Below are positions 22,461 to 30,871 of a DNA stretch of 39,232 nt, piece by piece; positions within the stretch are counted from its first letter, which is position 1, and each line of letters opens with the position of its first letter. The notes beneath the pieces are model-generated. The model ran no database searches, was not told the DNA's origin, and saw only the letters and a list, made by a program, of their open reading frames with translations. The DNA lies in contig CANQTF010000017.1 of the NCBI GenBank assembly GCA_947626745.1, positions 1 to 39,232 on the forward strand. The letters run 5' to 3'. The position numbers and the translations under genes are program-made. Source of the DNA: an uncultured Lachnospiraceae bacterium (GTDB lineage: Bacteria > Bacillota > Clostridia > Lachnospirales > Lachnospiraceae).

Positions 22461-22488
22461 TTGACAAGAGCTCGGGGGGGGGTATAAT
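22461..22488 (+). promoter_or_regulatory. Consensus promoter of the Tad pilus operon with a G9 tract in the spacer
   Basis: TTGACA (22461-22466) and TATAAT (22483-22488) are both perfect. The 16-nt spacer is AGAGCTC followed by nine G (22474-22482). The start codon of tadZ lies 45 nt after the -10 box, with AAAGGA (22521-22526) as ribosome binding site. The usual best spacing is 17, so one additional G should raise activity and loss of one or two should lower it. It is the only good promoter seen for the 16.6-kb operon. Confidence 0.85.
22474..22482 (+). repeat. Poly-G tract (G9) in the Tad promoter spacer
   Basis: Nine G residues directly abut the TATAAT box. Its location between promoter boxes is like that of phase-variable Neisseria promoters such as porA and opc. 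Confidence 0.9.
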
Positions 22489-22532
22489 CACCCTAGAAAA
22501 ATTCCCCTATAAATAATGATAAAGGAAAAAGC

Positions 22533-23603
22533 ATGAGGATACGAGTAGCCATCTGTACCCAAGATGTCAGGTACAGTGAAAAGTTAGTGCAGTACTTTCA
22601 GAAATATTATTATGACAAATTCGTTTGGAGCGTCTTTACAGAATTCTCCTATCTAGTCCGGTTCTTTCAGGAAAATGAAGCGGATATCGTCCTGATCGAT
22701 GAGAGGATGCAGGTCGAGGCGGCCGCCGCAGAAGATGTTCGGAAGAATTGTGTGTGGGCCTGTCTGGCAGACGATCCGGACGGTGAGAGTCCTTCGGGCT
22801 TTGCACAGCTTCGGCGGTATTCGCGGGGCGACAGGATCTATCGGGATCTGCTGGAGCTGTATTCCCATAATGCGAATGCTCATTTTCAGAGCGAGACGAT
22901 GCTTGATGATAAGACGTCCATCTATGTGTTCGCATCTGCGTCGGGAGGAGCCGGCGTATCGACGCTGGCCTGTGCCGCGGCGCAGTACTTTGCCAGATAT
23001 GAAAAGGTTCTGTATATCGATATGGAAAATATCGGCGTTACCGAACCGGTGTTCGGTGAAGGAAGTGAGACAGGATTCGACGACGTGCTTTTTGCGCTGA
23101 AGAGCCGTAGAAGCGTTCTGGAGCTCAAGCTGTCCAGTGCCGTAAGCCGCGGTGAGAACGGGGTGTATTATTTCAAAGTCTGTGAGAATGCATCGGATAT
23201 CATGGAGCTGACGGGAGAGGATCTGAAGGAGCTGCTGTCCGTCATCAGACGGATGAGAGAGTACGACAAAGTGATCTTGGATGTCGGCAACGGCCTTGGA
23301 GACAGGGAGATCGCGGCGCTGGCGTATGCCGGACGCACGGTCATTGTCATGGAGAACGGCGGGATCGCCCCGGAGAAGTTCACGAGATACCTTCAGACGA
23401 TCCGGATGTTTGAGGAAGAGCGCAAGACCGATATCTGTTCTAAATTCGTTGTTTTCTACAACAAGATACTTCAGCAGACAAGGCTGCCGGAACAGACGGA
23501 CGGGGTGAAAGTCCTGGGAGGAATCCCCAGACTGGAAAACGGCAGCTACAGAGAGGTCATTGACAGGATAGCGGGAATGGAAGCCCTGCAGAATATCCGG
23601 TGA
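22533..23603 (+). CDS. tadZ: TadZ/CpaE-like pilus localisation ATPase
   Basis: A 356-residue protein. Residues 1 to about 120 form a degenerate response-receiver-like domain (VAICTQDVRYSEKLV, then DIVLIDERM). From about 130 comes a ParA/MinD-type domain with the deviant P-loop FASASGGAGVSTLA (about 132-145), lacking the usual lysine of KGGxGKS, which is common in TadZ. YIDMEN and VILDVGNG are the next conserved elements. TadZ proteins position the Tad pilus machine at the membrane. It is the first gene of the operon, 45 nt downstream of the -10 box of the poly-G promoter, and the next gene begins 16 nt after it. Confidence 0.85.
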   Translation: MRIRVAICTQDVRYSEKLVQYFQKYYYDKFVWSVFTEFSYLVRFFQENEADIVLIDERMQVEAAAAEDVRKNCVWACLADDPDGESPSGFAQLRRYSRGDRIYRDLLELYSHNANAHFQSETMLDDKTSIYVFASASGGAGVSTLACAAAQYFARYEKVLYIDMENIGVTEPVFGEGSETGFDDVLFALKSRRSVLELKLSSAVSRGENGVYYFKVCENASDIMELTGEDLKELLSVIRRMREYDKVILDVGNGLGDREIAALAYAGRTVIVMENGGIAPEKFTRYLQTIRMFEEERKTDICSKFVVFYNKILQQTRLPEQTDGVKVLGGIPRLENGSYREVIDRIAGMEALQNIR

Positions 23604-23619
23604 TGCGGGCAGGTGAGCG

Positions 23620-24858
23620 ATGTTAAAGGAAAGCATGCAGGATGCCAAAGAGCATATCCGTAAGAAAATATTGGAGAATATCAACCTGTCCGGACTAGAT
23701 GACGATCAGTTGGAGCAAAGCATCCGTCTGGAGACGGACAAATATTATGAAGGGCAGTATCTTTCCATATCTGATAAAGCGAATCTGGCAGATGAGATCT
23801 TCAGTTCTATCAGAGGATTCGGGCTGTTGGATAGTATCCTTAATGATGACACCATAACCGAGATCATGATCAACGGAGCCAAGGAGATCTTCATTGAGAA
23901 GTCGGGCAAGCTGCTCCGTATGCCGGAGGAGTTTGAGAGCGAAGAGAAGCTGCAGGATATTATTCAGAGGATCGTTGCGCTGGCGGGCCGTGAGGTCAAT
24001 CAGGCCAATCCTATCGTAGATACGAGACTGCCGGACGGTTCGCGTGTCAATGTGGTTCTGCCGCCGATTTCTCTGAAAGGTCCTATCGTGACGATCCGAA
24101 AATTTTCCAAGGAACCGATGACGATAGAAAAGCTTATTGCCTATCGGTCGCTCACGCCGCAGATTGCGGAGGTGTTGAGCCTGTTCGTGCGGGCAAAATA
24201 CAATATCTTTATCTGTGGCGGAACGGGTTCGGGCAAGACCACTTTCCTGAATGCACTGTCCAATTATATCCCACACGATGAACGTATCATCACGATTGAG
24301 GACTCTGCCGAGCTTCAGATCACCAATATCGAGAATTTGGTCAGTCTGGAGACCAGAAACGCCAATACGGCGGGCGTGGGACAAATCAGCATCAGGGATC
24401 TGATCCGGTCGGCTTTGCGTATGAGGCCCGATCGTATCGTCGTCGGCGAGGTCAGGGGTGCGGAGGCGCTGGATATGTTGCAGGCGATGAACACCGGACA
24501 CGACGGCTCCATGTCGACCGGCCACGCCAATTCCACCAGAGATATGCTGAGCCGTCTGGAGACAATGGTGCTCACCGGTTCGGAGGGGCTACCGCTGCAG
24601 GCGGTAAGGCAGCAGATTGCGTCGGCGGTGGACATTATCATCCATCTGTCCAGACTGCGCGATCGATCCAGAAAGACAATGGAGATCACGGAGGTAGTCG
24701 GTTATGAAGATGGTGAGATCATACTGAATCCTCTGTATGTGTTTGAGGAGGATGAGAACACTACTCTGGAAAAAGTAAGCGGAGAACTGAAGAGAACAGA
24801 AAACAGGCTGCAGAATGATTTCAAACTCAGACTGATGGGCTACAAGGGCAACATATAG
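23620..24858 (+). CDS. tadA: TadA/CpaF pilus assembly ATPase
   Basis: A 412-residue hexameric secretion ATPase powering Tad/Flp pilus assembly. The N-terminal domain shows GLLDSILNDDTITEIMINGA. The core contains Walker A GGTGSGKTT (about 200-208), the Asp box around TIEDSAELQI, Walker B region MRPDRIVVGEVRG and the His box STGHANST. Arg residues typical of this family (TIRKFS) are present. Length is normal for CpaF. It follows tadZ after 16 nt with AGGTGAG as ribosome binding site. It works with the membrane proteins TadB and TadC encoded next. Confidence 0.93.
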   Translation: MLKESMQDAKEHIRKKILENINLSGLDDDQLEQSIRLETDKYYEGQYLSISDKANLADEIFSSIRGFGLLDSILNDDTITEIMINGAKEIFIEKSGKLLRMPEEFESEEKLQDIIQRIVALAGREVNQANPIVDTRLPDGSRVNVVLPPISLKGPIVTIRKFSKEPMTIEKLIAYRSLTPQIAEVLSLFVRAKYNIFICGGTGSGKTTFLNALSNYIPHDERIITIEDSAELQITNIENLVSLETRNANTAGVGQISIRDLIRSALRMRPDRIVVGEVRGAEALDMLQAMNTGHDGSMSTGHANSTRDMLSRLETMVLTGSEGLPLQAVRQQIASAVDIIIHLSRLRDRSRKTMEITEVVGYEDGEIILNPLYVFEEDENTTLEKVSGELKRTENRLQNDFKLRLMGYKGNI

Positions 24859-24869
24859 AAGGAACGGAT

Positions 24870-25673
24870 ATGGGATTGTTGAAAAAGAAAGAGACCGAAC
24901 CTTATGAGGAGATACCGGCGCTTATAGGGTACGGTACGGATTATCATGTATATCATATGACACAGAAGGACAGGCTCGTCGGATTTGCGATCGGCGCGGG
25001 AGGAGCGCTTGTGGTATCGTGGCTGTTTTTCCATAGCGTGATATGCTCGCTGGCGGCCATGCTTGCAGTCGGTATCGGCGCGCAGCCCGTGTACAAGGAT
25101 CATCTCATGAAGAAGAGGCAGCGGAGTCTATTGCTGCAGTTTAAAGATCTGTTGGAATCTTTGACGGCATCTTATTCTGCGGGCAAGAATACGCTGGAGG
25201 CGTTTACCGACAGCTTGAACGATGTAGCGCAGATCTATGGTGAGGAGGCGGACATCGTCAAAGAACTGGAGATTATTGTGGGCGGCATGAACAACAACAT
25301 CAATATCGAGGAACTTCTGGTCAATTTTGCGCAGAGAAGCGGGCTTGACGATGTGGAAAGCTTTGCGAACGTGTTCCGGGTAGCTGTCAGACAGGGCGCC
25401 AATATCAAGGATATTATCGCTTCCACGCGGGATATCATCACCGACAAGATTGAGGTAGAGATGGAAATTCATACGATGATGGCGGGCAACAAGAACGAAC
25501 TGAACATCATGATGATCATGCCGCTTGTGGTGATTGCGGGTCTGAGCGGTATGGGAGGCGGCATGTCGGCGGCCGACAATACGCCGGTCAACGTCATAGT
25601 CAAAATAATCGCCCTTGGTATATTTGGGCTTGCCTACTGGCTTGGCCGGAAATTCATGAATATTAAGGTATAG
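24870..25673 (+). CDS. tadB: TadB-like pilus assembly membrane protein
   Basis: A 267-residue protein with a GspF/T2SSF domain. It has two N-terminal hydrophobic segments (about 47-75), a cytoplasmic helical domain (LLLQFKDLLESLTASYSAGK and following, to about 205) and two C-terminal membrane segments. It is shorter than many proteobacterial TadB proteins, as usual in Firmicutes. Start ATG follows AGAAGGAACGG. It forms the inner-membrane platform with TadC for the ATPase TadA. Confidence 0.85.
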   Translation: MGLLKKKETEPYEEIPALIGYGTDYHVYHMTQKDRLVGFAIGAGGALVVSWLFFHSVICSLAAMLAVGIGAQPVYKDHLMKKRQRSLLLQFKDLLESLTASYSAGKNTLEAFTDSLNDVAQIYGEEADIVKELEIIVGGMNNNINIEELLVNFAQRSGLDDVESFANVFRVAVRQGANIKDIIASTRDIITDKIEVEMEIHTMMAGNKNELNIMMIMPLVVIAGLSGMGGGMSAADNTPVNVIVKIIALGIFGLAYWLGRKFMNIKV

Positions 25674-25686
25674 GAGGGTATGACGT

Positions 25687-26553
25687 ATGCAGAGCATGTT
25701 TCAGTTGGCGATGCTGATTCCCACATCGGTCGTCGTCATATCCTGGGTGGTGATCGCGCTCAGATATGAGGAGAAATATGCGGAGATCACTTCGACCATT
25801 GACTCGAAGGAATATCCGCTCAGTGAGCTTTTTTATATTGGCTTTCAGATCATGGAACTCATTCATTTCAATATGAAGTCGGACGCGTCTAGGCGCAGGA
25901 TCAAGCTGATGTCCGAAGTGTATGGCAGGAAATATGCCGAATACTATTTTTACGTCCTGCTCGGCGGACAGATTACCTATGCAGTGACGGCGGTCTGCGT
26001 TGTCTTACTGCTGTCGGTTCTGGCGAACAATCCGACCGCGCTGGTGTTCGGCATCATCATTGCGGGCATGTTGGTCTGGTATCTGAGCGAGAGCTTTAAG
26101 GACAAGCTGATGGAGAGACGGGATGTGATACTGTCCGATTTCCCACAGGTTCTGTCCAAGATCACGCTGCTTGTCAATTCGGGCATGTTGCTCCGCGATG
26201 CATGGAATCTGGCGGCATCTCAGGGGGATAGCGTCTTGTTTGAAGAGATGCGGCAGACGGCGTCCCAGCTGGAAAACGGTGTGCCGGAGATCACGGCATA
26301 TCATGAGTTCGCTGAGCGATGCGGCGTCAAAGAGATCAGAAAGTTTGCCTCCATGGTGGTGCAGGGCCTGGAGAAGGGCGGTTCGGAACTCACGTTTTTC
26401 CTGCGGGATATGACGGACGAGATGTGGCTGGAGAAAAAGAACATGGTCAGGCGCAAGGGCGAACAGGCCAACTCCAAACTGCTGATTCCTACACTTATGA
26501 TATTCGCGGGAATTCTGTTCATGATTATGGCTCCCGTCATAACGGGGTTATAA
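25687..26553 (+). CDS. tadC: TadC-like pilus assembly membrane protein
   Basis: A 288-residue GspF-domain protein with an N-terminal membrane segment, two central segments (about 97-135), a cytoplasmic helical domain (DFPQVLSKITLLVNSGMLLR and GLEKGGSELTFFLRDM) and a final segment ending at the C terminus. The start follows GGAGGG. It is the second platform component beside TadB. The charged stretch WLEKKNMVRRKGEQANSKL near the last segment is typical of TadC. Confidence 0.85.
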   Translation: MQSMFQLAMLIPTSVVVISWVVIALRYEEKYAEITSTIDSKEYPLSELFYIGFQIMELIHFNMKSDASRRRIKLMSEVYGRKYAEYYFYVLLGGQITYAVTAVCVVLLLSVLANNPTALVFGIIIAGMLVWYLSESFKDKLMERRDVILSDFPQVLSKITLLVNSGMLLRDAWNLAASQGDSVLFEEMRQTASQLENGVPEITAYHEFAERCGVKEIRKFASMVVQGLEKGGSELTFFLRDMTDEMWLEKKNMVRRKGEQANSKLLIPTLMIFAGILFMIMAPVITGL

Positions 26554-26580
26554 AATAAAGATCAAAGAGAGGAAGAGAAA

Positions 26581-26817
26581 ATGAGGAACTATCTGGAAGA
26601 AAAAATGATGCATATCAGTATGAAAATGCTGCAGGCGAAGCAGAAAGCAAAGGCAAATGCCGCGGCGGTCCTGACGGACGAGAGAGGCGATACGAACTTT
26701 GTGTCGATCATGCTGATCATTGTTGTAGTCATCGCGTTGGCGGCTCTGTTTAGAGATACGCTTATGGAGGTTGCGGAAAACGTACTCGGCCAGCTTACGG
26801 AATTCGTGGGTTCGTGA
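26581..26817 (+). CDS. Flp1-like type IVb pilin
   Basis: A 78-residue prepilin. A hydrophilic leader ends with DERG (about 37-40), followed by DTNFVSIMLIIVVVIALAAL and a short polar tail, as in Flp1-like pilins of Firmicutes. The prepilin peptidase encoded at 30872 would cut after the Gly. The usual Glu at position 5 of the mature protein is Val (D-T-N-F-V), unlike the TadE-type proteins downstream. This is the probable main pilus subunit. Start ATG follows AGAGAGGAAGAG; the next gene starts one base after its stop. Confidence 0.8.
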   Translation: MRNYLEEKMMHISMKMLQAKQKAKANAAAVLTDERGDTNFVSIMLIIVVVIALAALFRDTLMEVAENVLGQLTEFVGS

Positions 26818-26818
26818 T

Positions 26819-27487
26819 ATGGGAAACGGGAGAAAAGAAAAAGGAGCGGTCATGATCGAGGCGGTGATCGTGTTTCCCATCGTGTTGTTTACCGTTTTTC
26901 TCCTGATCTATCTGGGGCTGTTTAAGCTGCAGGAGATGGCTATACTGCATCAGGTGCAAAGAGCGGCCCGCCAGGGCTCATTCCTGGCGGCATCTCCCGG
27001 CTATGAAACGTTGGGAGATTTTCAGTCCAAGCAAATCGATTTTACAGCCTCACCTGAAGACGTGGATGCGTACTATCAGGCGTATCACGATAGTATTCCG
27101 GTGCTGTACCGCGAGATTTTCGGTTCCGGCGCATGGCTGGGGCGGGGCGATCTGGACGATCTGATGGAGAATATGGAAAAGGATACGATGATCCTGGCGG
27201 GCATTTCCCTTACGGATCAGTCGTTGGAGGTCAGGCGGAGTCTGCTGTCCACCAGGGTGGAGGCGCAGGTTCGGTTTGGTCTGCCCACGCCCGGCGCACT
27301 GAGGTATTTCGGGTATGACGGGCAGATGGAATTTCTTTCAGGCTCTGTCTCCACGGCCATCTCGCCGTCCGGATTCGTGCGGAACGTGGATCTTGCATGT
27401 GACGCCATAGCCGTACCGCTTGAAAAATTAGGCGTTAATGATGATCTGGATAAAATTATGGAAGGAATAAGGAAGTATCTCTTTTAG
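26819..27487 (+). CDS. TadE-like pseudopilin 1
   Basis: A 222-residue TadE-type protein. The N terminus KEKGAVMIEAVIVFPIVLF has the ideal type IVb processing site: cleavage after G leaves AVMIE with Glu at position 5, followed by a hydrophobic segment. The rest is a soluble extracytoplasmic domain. ATG 26819 lies one base after the pilin stop; a longer frame from 26771 overlaps the pilin gene and is less likely. The ribosome binding site is weak, so translational coupling to the pilin gene is expected. A minor pilus component. Confidence 0.75.
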   Translation: MGNGRKEKGAVMIEAVIVFPIVLFTVFLLIYLGLFKLQEMAILHQVQRAARQGSFLAASPGYETLGDFQSKQIDFTASPEDVDAYYQAYHDSIPVLYREIFGSGAWLGRGDLDDLMENMEKDTMILAGISLTDQSLEVRRSLLSTRVEAQVRFGLPTPGALRYFGYDGQMEFLSGSVSTAISPSGFVRNVDLACDAIAVPLEKLGVNDDLDKIMEGIRKYLF

Positions 27488-27500
27488 GAGTGGAACACTG

Positions 27501-30155
27501 ATGTTGCATATTTGCCGTAAGTACAAAGGTACGATCTCGGTTTTTTTGACATTGATACTGATACCGACGTTTATATTCGGCGGCGTTCTGGTGGACGGAA
27601 GCCGGATCTTGGGCGCCAAGAACATTGTTTCCGGCGCGGGCGATTTGGCGATGAATGCTGCGCTGTCCGATTACCAGGCGGAATTGAATGATACGTACGG
27701 GCTGCTTGCCATGGCGTCCACGCCGGAGGAAGTAAACGATATCCTGCAGGATTTTTTTGAGGTCAGCTTAAACGCAGCCGGCGTATCCCATGAAGATTTC
27801 AATAAGGCACTCGTTTATCTGGAGTTGACCGGAGATGGGTTTAATGCTTCCGCCGTTCCGCAGACACAGATCTATGAGACGGAAGTGATTAAGCAGGAAA
27901 TACTGGAGTATATGAAATACCGTGCGCCGGCCACACTGATCGAACGCGAGATCATCGAGCGGCTGACCGAAGAGGATTCGCCGCTTGAGAATGTAGAGAA
28001 GGAAAAGGCGGCTGTGGACGGTGAACTTCAGTTTGAATCGGAGTTGGATGATGCGCAGGAGCTCATGGACAATATCAAGGAGCAGACGGACAAACTGGAA
28101 AAAATATACAAACAGATCAAGGATGAAGCCGGTTTGAACGCAATGCTGGAAGATACCGAGGAGATATATCGGGACAGGATAACGGTTCTGGCGGTGGCGT
28201 ATGCGAGAATGCAGAACTGCAGCGAGAGTGCAGAGGGCGATACGGAGGGTCTCATGAAGAAAATGGTGGATCTCTCCTGTGATGTGGGGACCATCGATGC
28301 GTCCAGTGCGGCCAATATCATTCAGATGATCATAGTGCATAACGGCATGAAGAACAAGGATCCGGATGATATTCTGGAGGGGATTCCGGAGGACAGCGAA
28401 GAGTACGAAGAAAAGGAAAATTTGATTAAGGATTATGAAAATGCCTGTGGAGTGATGAGCGAGGGCATAGAGAATACCCGTGAACAGCTGGACGAGGCCG
28501 TGAAGCAGGTGTACCAAGAGCTGAACGGACAGAGGACACTGGCCGTTGATGGGGAGAAGTGCTGCGAAACGGCGCTGAAGAATCTGGATGAGCTGGAGGC
28601 TGAGTTTGAGAAGCTGCACGGCAAATATGATACATGGAAAAATGCCGTGGACGCGCTTCCTGACGGTGAGTCTAAAAGTCAGTACCAAGCCAATATCGAC
28701 GAGGTCAGCGTTTTCTTTGAGTCAGAGAACGGCATCGGCAGTCTGAGGGAAAAGCTCACCAACGACCAGACATTTTATAATCAGGTGTGGACACAGCTGG
28801 ATACCGTGACTTTCGGCGGCAGCAAGCTGGATCAGGATATCAAAACGGGAAGCAATGTGTCGGGCAAGGCAAGCGGTTATGCCGGCGGCATCAAGTCGGC
28901 AGAGGATATCAAAAGTGCCGCGAACAGCCTGATGGGTGAATATGTAAGCACACATATGTCCGTGGGTGAGAACATTGATGTGTCGGATGATGAACTGGTA
29001 GTGCTGTTGAGAGAAAAGTACTGCAAGTATGAAGAGAGCAATAAGGCGGAGGCGAAAGAGAAAGCGAAGGTATGCGAGGACGCCCTTGAGGATCAGACGA
29101 AAGAGCTGGAAGAAGTGATGGAGTCTGAAGATGTGGAGGATATCAACATCAATGACATCGGTCAGGGCGATCTGCCGTCCAACTGGTTGGGGATCAGCGC
29201 GTACAGCGGTGCGGACACAGCCGGAAAGATCGAGACGAAGGGCGGCATAGAGAGTAAAAGCAAACGTAAGAACATGACTGAGAGCGGCAGCGGCAATCTG
29301 AACAAAAACAACAGCAAGCTCGCCGATATCAGCAACCTAGGGGATCTGATCGGCACAGGAGCGGAGTATATGATAGAACCGGTGTACCTGACGGAATACG
29401 CGGTCGATATGTTCTCCAACTATACAACCGGTCTGGGAGACGAGGAAGCTTCGACAGAATCCCTCAGCGGAGATGATCTGACGGACAATGCGCTGTATCG
29501 GGCAGAGGTGGAGTATATCCTGTGGGGCAGTCCCCATACGAGGAACAATCTGGCGATCACCAAGGCGGTTTTATTTGCGATCCATTTTGTTTTCAATATG
29601 GGCTTTGCTTTTACGAATTCCGAGATCAAGACATGGGCGCTGGGGGTAGCGGCTCTTTTCCCTTGCGGAGCGTTAGCTAAGACGGCCATCAAGTGTACCC
29701 TGCAGACATTGACGGCCACGATCCAGACGGTGAAGGACGTAAAACTGCTGGTGGCGGGGAAACAGGTGGCGCCGATGAAGATCGGAAGCAGCCATGGAGA
29801 CGGCATATGGGATACATGGCCGCCCGAAGGCTTGGCGGTTGAGGGTGAGGAGGATACCGGCATTACGCTCGACTACGAAGATTATCTGTGGATCTTTATC
29901 TGTGTCGGGATGTTTATTCCGGGCACGCAGAAAGAAATGCTGGCCCGCACGGCGGATTGTATCGAGTTAAACATGACGGACAGCAAGAGTGATAACGATA
30001 ATTCGCTGCATGAGATGAGCACGATGCTGGAGCTGGAGACGGATGTGTCCGTCAATACCTTTTTTATACCGAAATTAAGTAACGAGGGATACGATGTCGG
30101 AACGATTGATGAAGATACCTTTACCATCCATTACCATGGAATACAGGGCTACTGA
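27501..30155 (+). CDS. Large DUF5702-type Tad-associated protein
   Basis: An 884-residue protein with one N-terminal membrane segment (residues about 10-33, following KYKGTISVFLTLILIPTF) similar to a pilin-like anchor but without Glu 5. It has a long extracytoplasmic region, very rich in Glu and Lys with coiled-coil character (about 165-345 and 490-545), and a hydrophobic region near 685-745. The C-terminal block YLWIFICVGMFIPG followed by RTADCIELNM is typical of DUF5702 proteins found in clostridial Tad loci, where they take the place of TadG. Start follows AGGAGTGG. It could be a stalk, tip or adhesin element; the function has not been established. Confidence 0.75.
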   Translation: MLHICRKYKGTISVFLTLILIPTFIFGGVLVDGSRILGAKNIVSGAGDLAMNAALSDYQAELNDTYGLLAMASTPEEVNDILQDFFEVSLNAAGVSHEDFNKALVYLELTGDGFNASAVPQTQIYETEVIKQEILEYMKYRAPATLIEREIIERLTEEDSPLENVEKEKAAVDGELQFESELDDAQELMDNIKEQTDKLEKIYKQIKDEAGLNAMLEDTEEIYRDRITVLAVAYARMQNCSESAEGDTEGLMKKMVDLSCDVGTIDASSAANIIQMIIVHNGMKNKDPDDILEGIPEDSEEYEEKENLIKDYENACGVMSEGIENTREQLDEAVKQVYQELNGQRTLAVDGEKCCETALKNLDELEAEFEKLHGKYDTWKNAVDALPDGESKSQYQANIDEVSVFFESENGIGSLREKLTNDQTFYNQVWTQLDTVTFGGSKLDQDIKTGSNVSGKASGYAGGIKSAEDIKSAANSLMGEYVSTHMSVGENIDVSDDELVVLLREKYCKYEESNKAEAKEKAKVCEDALEDQTKELEEVMESEDVEDININDIGQGDLPSNWLGISAYSGADTAGKIETKGGIESKSKRKNMTESGSGNLNKNNSKLADISNLGDLIGTGAEYMIEPVYLTEYAVDMFSNYTTGLGDEEASTESLSGDDLTDNALYRAEVEYILWGSPHTRNNLAITKAVLFAIHFVFNMGFAFTNSEIKTWALGVAALFPCGALAKTAIKCTLQTLTATIQTVKDVKLLVAGKQVAPMKIGSSHGDGIWDTWPPEGLAVEGEEDTGITLDYEDYLWIFICVGMFIPGTQKEMLARTADCIELNMTDSKSDNDNSLHEMSTMLELETDVSVNTFFIPKLSNEGYDVGTIDEDTFTIHYHGIQGY

Positions 30156-30864
30156 TGATAGGAGGCAGAAAGAACGCGGCAGTATCACGCTGGAAGCCAC
30201 GATCTTTTTGACCATGTTCATCTTTTTCTATCTGCTGCTGATCAGTCTGATCCAGATGTCCAAGGCGCAGGTGATTCTCCAGTATGCGGCAGATCAGGCC
30301 GCCCGGGAGATCTCCGCGTACAGCTATGTGCTGACCAAATCCGGCATCGTTGAGAAACGGACGGAGACTTCCGAACGGGCGGCCGAGGTCAAGGGGCATG
30401 TTACAGATGTGCTGGACGCCGTGCAGGAAGTGGGGAATACCCTGACAAACCCTGCCGGTGTGGAGGATATCGTTGAAGCGGCACAGAACGCCGGTGACAA
30501 GGCGGAAACTCTGGTGGGAGACTTTGACGAAGCTGACGAAGCAAAGGAGAATGCGCTGAGCCTGTTTAAGACTCTCGGCGCCGACGCGCTCAGCAGTGCC
30601 GTGATCGGAGAGGTGGCAGAGCGGGAAGTCACGAAGCAGATAGCGATGATGTCCCGGAAAACGCCGGATCAGTACCTGAAGGATCTCGGGATCGCGGAAG
30701 GTACGGCCGGGCTGGATTTCTCACAGTCAAAGTGGGCGAGCGAGAGTGCGGGCGATATGCCGGTGTTGGAGGTAGCGGTCGTCTACGAGATGGAGATCAA
30801 GCTGGGCTTTATAGAGCTGGACCCCAGAAAATTCAAAGTGTGCGCGAAAACGGCGCTGTGGTAG
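30136..30864 (+). CDS. TadE/TadG-like pseudopilin 2
   Basis: A 242-residue protein. RQKERGSITLEATIFLTMF gives a standard processing site, G followed by SITLE with Glu at position 5, then a hydrophobic segment. The soluble part begins with SKAQVILQYAADQAAREIS, characteristic of TadE-like proteins, and contains a helical region rich in Ala and Glu (about residues 75-160). ATG 30136 overlaps the preceding gene by 20 nt. An earlier ATG at 30094 would add 14 residues with no better ribosome binding site. A minor pilin made by translational coupling. Confidence 0.7.
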   Translation: MEYRATDDRRQKERGSITLEATIFLTMFIFFYLLLISLIQMSKAQVILQYAADQAAREISAYSYVLTKSGIVEKRTETSERAAEVKGHVTDVLDAVQEVGNTLTNPAGVEDIVEAAQNAGDKAETLVGDFDEADEAKENALSLFKTLGADALSSAVIGEVAEREVTKQIAMMSRKTPDQYLKDLGIAEGTAGLDFSQSKWASESAGDMPVLEVAVVYEMEIKLGFIELDPRKFKVCAKTALW

Positions 30865-30871
30865 GTAGAGT

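Noticed and set aside
22474..22482. Treating the G9 run only as a possible sequencing artefact
   Set aside because: An artefact in length is possible, but the run exists between two perfect promoter boxes, so its position is meaningful whatever the exact count.
26771..26818. Earlier start for the first TadE-like protein
   Set aside because: It lies inside the pilin gene; ATG 26819 gives a typical short leader before the processing site.
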